A stretch of DNA of 47,216 nt from Chara braunii (taxonomy: Eukaryota; Streptophyta; Charophyceae; Charales; Characeae). Shown here one piece after another: positions 41,524-47,216 of this stretch. The notes below the pieces were generated by a model. It did no database searches. It saw nothing but the letters and a program-made list of their open reading frames with translations, and had not been told where the DNA came from. Numbering within the stretch: the first letter of the stretch is position 1; each line of letters opens with the position of its first letter. The stretch is from the NCBI GenBank assembly GCA_003427395.1, contig BFEA01000622.1, positions 711,627 through 758,842 of the forward strand. The letters run 5' to 3'. The position numbers and the translations under genes are program-made.

Positions 41524-42257
41524 TGTCACTGATCTCAATGTACTACTCTCTCTCTTTCTTTTTTTTCAGTCAGACGAGCGGGTTGACGGGCCCAGATATT
41601 TTTTCTTTTTCTTGTTTTGGTGTTCGAAGGCCAACCCTGCGGACAAGGTCATTTTTCCAATGGGACTACAGCTTGGAAACGTAGTGGTGGTTTAAGCCCA
41701 ACCAATTCAATTACCTGTCAAATGTGGACAGGGCCGCCTTTCAGGCCTTTTTTTATTATCATTACAAGTCACTGGCATGCCGTGGCAGGTCAGGCAGGTC
41801 GGGCCACATCATGTGGTCCAGCGGCACAAACGAACCCCAAAAGGAAAGAAGCCCAAAAAAACACACAAAAAGAACCAAGCACTGCCTTGGGGACACGGCT
41901 GTCCGGAATGGAAGTACTTTCTGAAGGAAAACAAGAAAGGAATGAACAGAGTATCAGTGGGGCCGGCTCCTTCAGGTCAAAGGTGCAACATCGGGAGAAA
42001 ACACAAGAAAAAAAGACCCGGTGTGAGCATGCCCATGCTCCACTAAGGGCCTCGCCACACCACTGTCGAAAGGCAAAAAAATTCAACGGCTGTCAGAATA
42101 AATTTGACAGCTTCACTTCGACAGTTTGCCCCCCTTCAGCCACACAGCACTGTGGAGTGGACTCACTTGTGAATGCAAGATGGAAAAAGACGAACGTGGC
42201 TGAGGGTACGACAACCATTAGTCCATCCCGACCTCATGCCCACTCACGTCAATAGAT
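41524..42257. other. No gene; possible MITE end
   Basis: GTAGTGGTGGTTTAAG at about 41681-41696 resembles the right end of the TTAA MITEs (GTACTGGTGGT-TTAA), but no matching left end was found. Reading frames to 42255 are Lys/Arg-rich and unrecognised. Confidence 0.3.
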
Positions 42258-42508
42258 ACAGTCCATGATTCACGACTTAGGGTTGGCTATCCTCCTAGTA
42301 CGTAGCTTAAGGGTTGAGGCTGGCATAGCAGTTCCTTAGTACGGGATGTCGGGGGTGTCAGGAGACTCTGCACCTTACCGCGGGGCCGGAACGGGCTCCA
42401 GGGATATACGAGGGAACAGAGGATGCCCAGCTCTCTCTATCAACGACACACACACAGTCCATGACACAGTCCGTGACTCACGACTTAGGGTTGGCTATCC
42501 TCCTAGTA
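42258..42508. repeat. 43-bp direct repeats 208 bp apart
   Basis: ACAGTCCATGATTCACGACT begins a 43-base unit at 42258-42300. A copy with two mismatches (ACAGTCCGTGACTCACGACT) lies at 42466-42508. The sequence between is not duplicated. Confidence 0.85.
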
Positions 42509-43264
42509 TTTTTATCTATTTAGTAGAACAAGGGGACCCGCCCCAGCTTCGCCCGCGGCAAAGTTCGAAGAGGGAGGGATAGCAGTCATGCATCAGTTTT
42601 GGCGGAATGCAGTGAAATGTTCGGCTGTTGACAGGGGAGGAGAACATGGAGGCTGACAGGAAACAGTTGCCTCAGCAATGAACCAAGTAAGGAATGTCTC
42701 AGCAATCGATGAAGTAGAAGTCGAAGATTCAAATCAATGATTTCACAACAGTGCAGAATGAAATCAATGTCATTGTTTGTAGCAAAGCGGGAAAAAAAAA
42801 GGACAATCTGCAAAGAGAAATGCAGAGGACAGTTTGTATCTGCCTTGTGGTGTTTATGTCGCTTTGGATGGCCCACGTTTGGTGTTTTTTGATTCCTACA
42901 TGGAGGCTCGCAAGAGTCAGAGCTGCGGCAGAGCCTCTACCAGGCTGAAAAGCATGGGACTTCGTTATGGTATGATGTTGTTCATTGTGTCAGGACTCAG
43001 AAGTAATGTCTTTTGTAGCTTTTTTTTGGGCTTTCTTTCATTCCGGGTTTGTTGTGGGCCTCTGTCCGAGTTGTTGCACGCTGTGCGACGTTGGCGGTGC
43101 TGTTGTGGGTCTTCATCTCGGACGGTCGGAGGAGCTTGGATGCTGGACGAAGGAAAGAGCTCCGCGGACGATGTCTGCCCTGTAGATATGGAAGGGAGGT
43201 AGTTGACATTGCGCCTCGCGGTGATGAAAGGCGATGAGGTCGCTGAGATATTCCCAGGTTTGGG
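42509..43264. other. No gene seen
   Basis: GGACCCGCCCCAGCT at 42534-42548 is identical to 36063-36077, and similarity extends a few bases on each side. The remaining frames are short and unrecognised. Confidence 0.4.
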
Positions 43265-44046
43265 GGGTGTGACGCGCAACCTCACGCCCGGCGCTGTCTT
43301 CCGTTCGGAGTATTAAGGGTGCGGAAAAAGGCCCTGAAAAACAGCAAGATGGGGTGTGCCAAGGATTTTTGGGAAATTAAGTGTGGGGACACAGACAGAA
43401 CTGAAATCCCCCGTGTTGGTCTGATGAAGTAAGAGTACCGGTCGGTTGCAACGCGGGTTACGAAGAAGCGCGCGCGGGATTTGCGACGCGGGGAAGTTCG
43501 AATTCAATCCATAAAATACTGCCGAACCTCCCACCGAGCCACGGCTCTTCGTTTGGAGTGAAAGGGAGCGGGCACGTACTTAGTATCCCGTTTTTGGACT
43601 AACTCCCGACGCCGCACGTTGCACAATTCCGAATCTGACGTAGACGGCCTTAATCGTGTGGCCCTTTCCTTATGCTCGTCTTCATTCCGTACTCGGTAGT
43701 GGAAGCCCTTTGATTGGTAGTGATTGAAGCGTTGGCAATCACTACACAGAGTTTTAGGCCAATTGGGCGCCACTGCCGACCACGGGATGATGATCAGCTC
43801 GTAAAACGGTAATAGCAACGAATATGGCGGAAAATGCGTATCGATAATGACAAACCCAACACTGACAAACCCAGAACACCAATTTTCAGGAGGGAAGTAA
43901 TATCGCCCACCGATTTTTGCGATGGCTTCTCGTACGTCCCACTCACACACACGCGTCCTTTCCTCATTATACGGGAAGGGGCGAGGTGGGGATACAGGAG
44001 GCCGACGCCTAGTCGGGTTGAGCCCGTCAGTCCACATGGCAATCAA
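43265..44046 (-). repeat. Diverged LTR relative of element A (solo LTR or fragment)
   Basis: On the minus strand the segment ends AAAATCCTTGGCACACCCC, then CTCCGAA, then GGGCGTGAGGTTGCGCGTCA, matching the end of the element A LTRs (about 11250-11340) in order and spacing. Upstream it encodes the same LTR protein. No primer site, gag or pol flanks it at 42500-43264, so it is a solo LTR, a remnant, or a gene derived from one. Confidence 0.7.
43504..44046 (-). CDS. Intact copy of the LTR-encoded uncharacterised protein (180 codons)
   Basis: The frame runs from ATG (44046) to TGA without interruption. Motifs in order are RVCEWDVREAI (about residue 32), VGFVIIDTHFPPYSLLLPF (about 66), IIIPWSAV, LCSDCQRFNHYQSKGF (about 97), RNEDEHKERATRLRPSTSD and SELC (about 120-145), then a basic tail. 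It aligns without gaps over more than 60 residues to the frames in both element A LTRs, with synonymous changes prevailing. Two cysteines in CxxC plus further conserved Cys and His suggest a small zinc-binding fold; that is inference. No signal peptide or membrane segment. It may be expressed from LTR promoter sequence, but I see no proof. Confidence 0.6.
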   Translation of the reverse strand: MIAMWTDGLNPTRRRPPVSPPRPFPYNEERTRVCEWDVREAIAKIGGRYYFPPENWCSGFVSVGFVIIDTHFPPYSLLLPFYELIIIPWSAVAPNWPKTLCSDCQRFNHYQSKGFHYRVRNEDEHKERATRLRPSTSDSELCNVRRRELVQKRDTKYVPAPFHSKRRAVARWEVRQYFMD

Positions 44047-46249
44047 TCAGGTGCCAAAGATATCCTCAATCATTCATCGTAGGCCCAAAATCGATACTAA
44101 TCGAAAAACACACAGCCTATCGATCCAACCAGAAAGGCAAAATCAAAAACTCCTAAAAATGAAGAAGGAAAGGAAAGTTCAGAGAGAGACAAAAACTCAT
44201 GTGTGGTGAGACGCGGCCACTGTTCACGTGTACCGATCGCACGTGGCTTTGGAGTCCCTCATTATTCTACGAGGGTATGCTGTATATGTTGTGCAACATA
44301 AGGCAGATGGCATGGGCGGCAGCTCCCCGGGTACTCTTACGTAATCACAACATCAACAGATTTAAACGCTCTTGCATTCTCGAACAAAATCCCAACAACA
44401 TTGCCCCTGTCATCGATCTGTCCGGACAGTATCCTAATCAAGACGAGTTCCGTGCTCGATCATTTCCATCTCATACATACATTCACTGTGGAAGGTGCAA
44501 AAACGGCAAACATGCAATACCCCTGCCCTGTTGTGTCAAGGGCAAGTAATCACAATCCCTTTAGATCGTTGATGGTCACTACACGTGCATCCACCGTTCA
44601 CAAGACAAGACGATCAATTCTCAGTAGGTCCTGGATTACCCAGGAAACTAATGGAAGAGTTCCGGAAGAAGTTCTTTCGAGCACACATTCACAAATGCTC
44701 ATTCCATGACAAGCAAAAGATTGACTCATCATGCATAGTTATTCATATCAGCGAGAGAAGAGGAGGAGGGAGGAAGAGACAAGCGAGAATATAAAGCTAG
44801 GAGGGAAGAGTTACACTGAGATCGGGAAATGCAAAGAAGGTCCGGCTTTACCGCCGTGAGCTCACACCAAAGAATGGATTCGCAACAAGGGGGGCGTATT
44901 CGCCACCAAATTCCAACATGGCCCCGGGCCAGTCATCCACTCAACTCGTATCACTCATCCTCGTTCATGCACCGACGATCCCGGCCGTCGAGTGTCACCA
45001 TCCACCACTGCGATCGTCACCGCCAACTTAGCCTCGACGTGGCTTGCCTGGATCCCACAGTCCGTCGTGGCGATCTAGCGCACAACCAGCCAGTCTATAG
45101 TCAGCCCGTCAGGACTTTCCGACTCGCACTATACACATCATCTAGCCACTGCTTCCCGGAAGCTGGCTGACGAGTTGAGAGAGAGATTTGCGAATGCGCC
45201 AACGGAATTTATAGTTGCGAGAAGGGAGAGAGATGCGGGGAAAGATGAAGAATAGAGTAGAGGAGGGTAAGGGAGGGTTTGAGAGAAATCGCCCGTTGAA
45301 AGCCATGTTGATCCCTCACAACTCGATCTCAGCCAATCAGAATCGTCGCACAGTAGGAATCTTCTCTTACACGGCGCTTCTCCTTGGCTGGATGGGAAGA
45401 GAGGATCGACCGGGCTTTTCAAGCATGGGTCTCAGAGCGGGAAGAAAAGGAGTGCGAAGGATAACACGAAACAGGTCCAAGATTTAGATGATCAAGAAAG
45501 AGAAAAAGGGCGCGCGCGGGAAAGGAGAGAGAAAAACAGTTACAGGGGGAGGGAGTGAGAAAGCATGTGCGTGCGAGGTAAGGCGCTGAGAGGGGCGCAA
45601 GAAGGAAGGAAGAGGGAGCTTGTTTGCGTGGCGCCGACAGCAAAAGAAGAATGGGCACCGAAACAGTTGCAGTTTTTCCCAATCCTGCGCTAATTCAAAA
45701 ATTGAAATCACCATATCCGCGCAAAAAGTAGACACGGGAAAAGAAAGGAAGCCCTACGCTTATCCATATTCCTACAAAATTCCCAGAGTCTTCCATGTCG
45801 AGGCCGAAAACATTCGTGCGCGAAAGGTCGCGCTGTGTTCCGTTGATTCCGGAATTCCTAACTGTCGAGCCGAATTCTGACCGCGCTCACTAAGGCGCGC
45901 GAAAATTCCTATGCATTTTCAAATTAAAAGAAATGACAAAATTTCTTGAACTTTTATACAGATTTCAACAAAGTACCTTTAATCGAACAAAAACAGAGGG
46001 AGGGGGTGGGTGGTTCTCGGAGGCCGATCAAGACACATCTAGATGCAGAGAAAATACGGGGAGGGAAGGGGTTCGAAAGATGGCGCAGGTCCGAAAGCTG
46101 GTTCGTGACAGGGGAGTGGGTATATCGAGAGTGTGTGCTGAGAAGTGAGTATGTCGTGGATCATTGCTGTTGCATGGTACATCCCCATGGTTCGAGCGGG
46201 CGCCACCATTGAGAGTCTGTTTCGTGAGTCGGTAGGAGAAGTGGGGGCG
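44047..46249. other. No supported gene
   Basis: Frames at 44199-44549, 44829-45170 and others have no recognisable domain. 45200-45640 is strongly purine-biased on the plus strand. CGCGCG-rich short palindromes occur at about 45820-45905. Confidence 0.4.
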
Positions 46250-46560
46250 GTGTAGCGGACCTCTGGTTGGCCTATGAGACCAGCCCCTTGGCCTGTTCTC
46301 ATAGGCCTGTGTTGTATTCGGGGCAGTCCTGTCCAAGCCGGTACCTCTGTCGGTACAAGCCAGTCCCGTCCAGTCCCGTCAGTCCGTTGGGGTATACCCA
46401 AGCTGTTGTCTGTTTTCCGATCCATTCTACATCCGCACACTTTGGAGTACATGCGTTGGAGTCTAGGGTGGAAGCTGCGTTGTGCCATCTCGCTCCCCCT
46501 TCTTCCTCCATCTCCATCTCTATCCTTGGCGGAGCACCACACCTGGTGGGTCCGCCACAC

Positions 46561-46578
46561 TGGTATCGAAGCGGGAAC
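46561..46578 (+). other. Possible degenerate tRNA-Met primer site
   Basis: TGGTATCGAAGCGGGAAC follows CCGCCACAC. It matches the primer core TGGTATCAGAGC at ten of twelve positions. An LTR may precede it from about 46250, but no partner copy is in the window. Confidence 0.3.
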
Positions 46579-46705
46579 GTTCCCCGCTCCACCCACCACC
46601 CCGCACAGTAGGGAAAATAGCAAAACCCGACAACAAGGTTTTGGCTGTTTTTAGGGCGTTTTTCGACGAAAACGAGGGAAGAAAAAAAAGGCACAACAGG
46701 AGAGC

Positions 46706-46787
46706 GACATGTGGCGAAAAAAGGAAGTGTCATCAAGGGCGCGCACGACACGTGGCGAAAAAGGGAAGTGTCATCACGAGCGCGTGC
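46706..46787. repeat. 41-bp tandem repeat carrying a G-box-like word
   Basis: Two units (46706-46746, 46747-46787) share GTGGCGAAAAA, GGAAGTGTCATCA and GCGCG. The second contains CACGTGG, a typical plant G-box core; the first has ACATGTGG. Confidence 0.8.
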
Positions 46788-47216
46788 GCGCCAAGTCCAT
46801 GAAATTGAAATCCCACTATAGTAAGCCCAATAAAAAGAGATAATGAAAGACCAAAGGTGACCACAAAATGACTTGTCACTGTAAAACTATAAGGAATCAA
46901 AGGCCAAGGCCGCCGCACACGCGCCACGTGCCCACGCTGCCTCGCCCCGCTCCCGAATTATCTGGGATTTTGCTGCTGCTAGGGTTTGAACCTGGGCAGC
47001 TGCTGGGCTTGCGCGCGTGTGTAGCTACCCTTGTAACACACTTGCCATATTGTCTATATGGCTTTATAGCGTGGCACACTTCTGTTGAAGAGGTGCGTGT
47101 CAGCTATTTACACGCCCCCCCCCCCCACCAGTGAGCAGCGGCCAGCAGGGCAGCAACGGCGGGGCTGGCTGCTATTAGCTCCCCCCCCCCGTGGCTTCTG
47201 CTGCCTGCGCACGTGG
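46788..47216. other. No gene; C-rich end of the window
   Basis: Further CACGTG words occur at about 46924 and 47211. C-runs lie at 47107-47125 and 47181-47190. A GGTTCAAACCC-like word on the minus strand (about 46982-46992) resembles a tRNA B box without a tRNA fold around it. Confidence 0.4.

Noticed and set aside
41681-41697. Third TTAA MITE
   Set aside because: The right end resembles the family, but no left terminal repeat or second TTAA could be found.
46975-47000. tRNA gene suggested by a GGTTCAAACCC B-box word (minus strand)
   Set aside because: No acceptor stem, anticodon arm or A box at the proper distance.

Overview
The window looks like transposon-rich nuclear DNA from a green-lineage eukaryote. 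It holds Ty3/gypsy elements primed by initiator tRNA-Met, LINEs with a zf-RVT tail, TTAA-flanked MITEs, many microsatellites and one intact receptor-like kinase. A charophyte of the Chara type is my best guess, but that is inference from overall character; no marker gene settles it. Scattered single Ns, two N gaps and a Nextera mate-pair junction sequence show this is a short-read draft scaffold.

Layout. 1-11341: Ty3/gypsy element A, plus strand and decayed, with LTR copies at both ends, gag, protease, RT-RNase H, an unusual PHD-type zinc finger, integrase and an extra frame after pol. Its LTRs carry a protein-like reading frame of their own. 11380-11870: end of the integrase/chromodomain of another chromovirus, then a G-run and N-rich stretch. 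12656-23703: LINE A on the plus strand, split by gypsy element B (12863-21060, 4-bp target duplication CAGC) and by a 146-bp MITE (21472-21617, TTAA duplication). 24037-26604: an intact, intronless receptor-like kinase with an NHL-like beta-propeller ectodomain, the only convincing host gene. 27586-27733: a second MITE of the same family. 29440-32530: LINE B on the minus strand, same family as LINE A. 33491-33510: a tRNA-Met primer site behind an orphan LTR end. 35051-36030: a foldback structure bounded by TTC and GAA microsatellites. 36145-36718: N gap. 39643-41523: LINE C, plus strand (ORF1 and the start of the endonuclease). 43265-44046: a diverged, minus-strand LTR relative of element A whose 180-codon frame is intact. 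The remaining stretches hold simple repeats and no gene I can support.

The most interesting signal is the LTR-encoded protein family. Three copies share FPP-LLLP, CxxC, GF and RPSTSDSE motifs. Between loci the codons differ mostly at synonymous sites, which suggests selection on the protein. Element A combines this with a C4HC3 PHD-like finger placed between RNase H and integrase and an uncharacterised frame downstream of pol. Nothing in the retroelements looks currently mobile.
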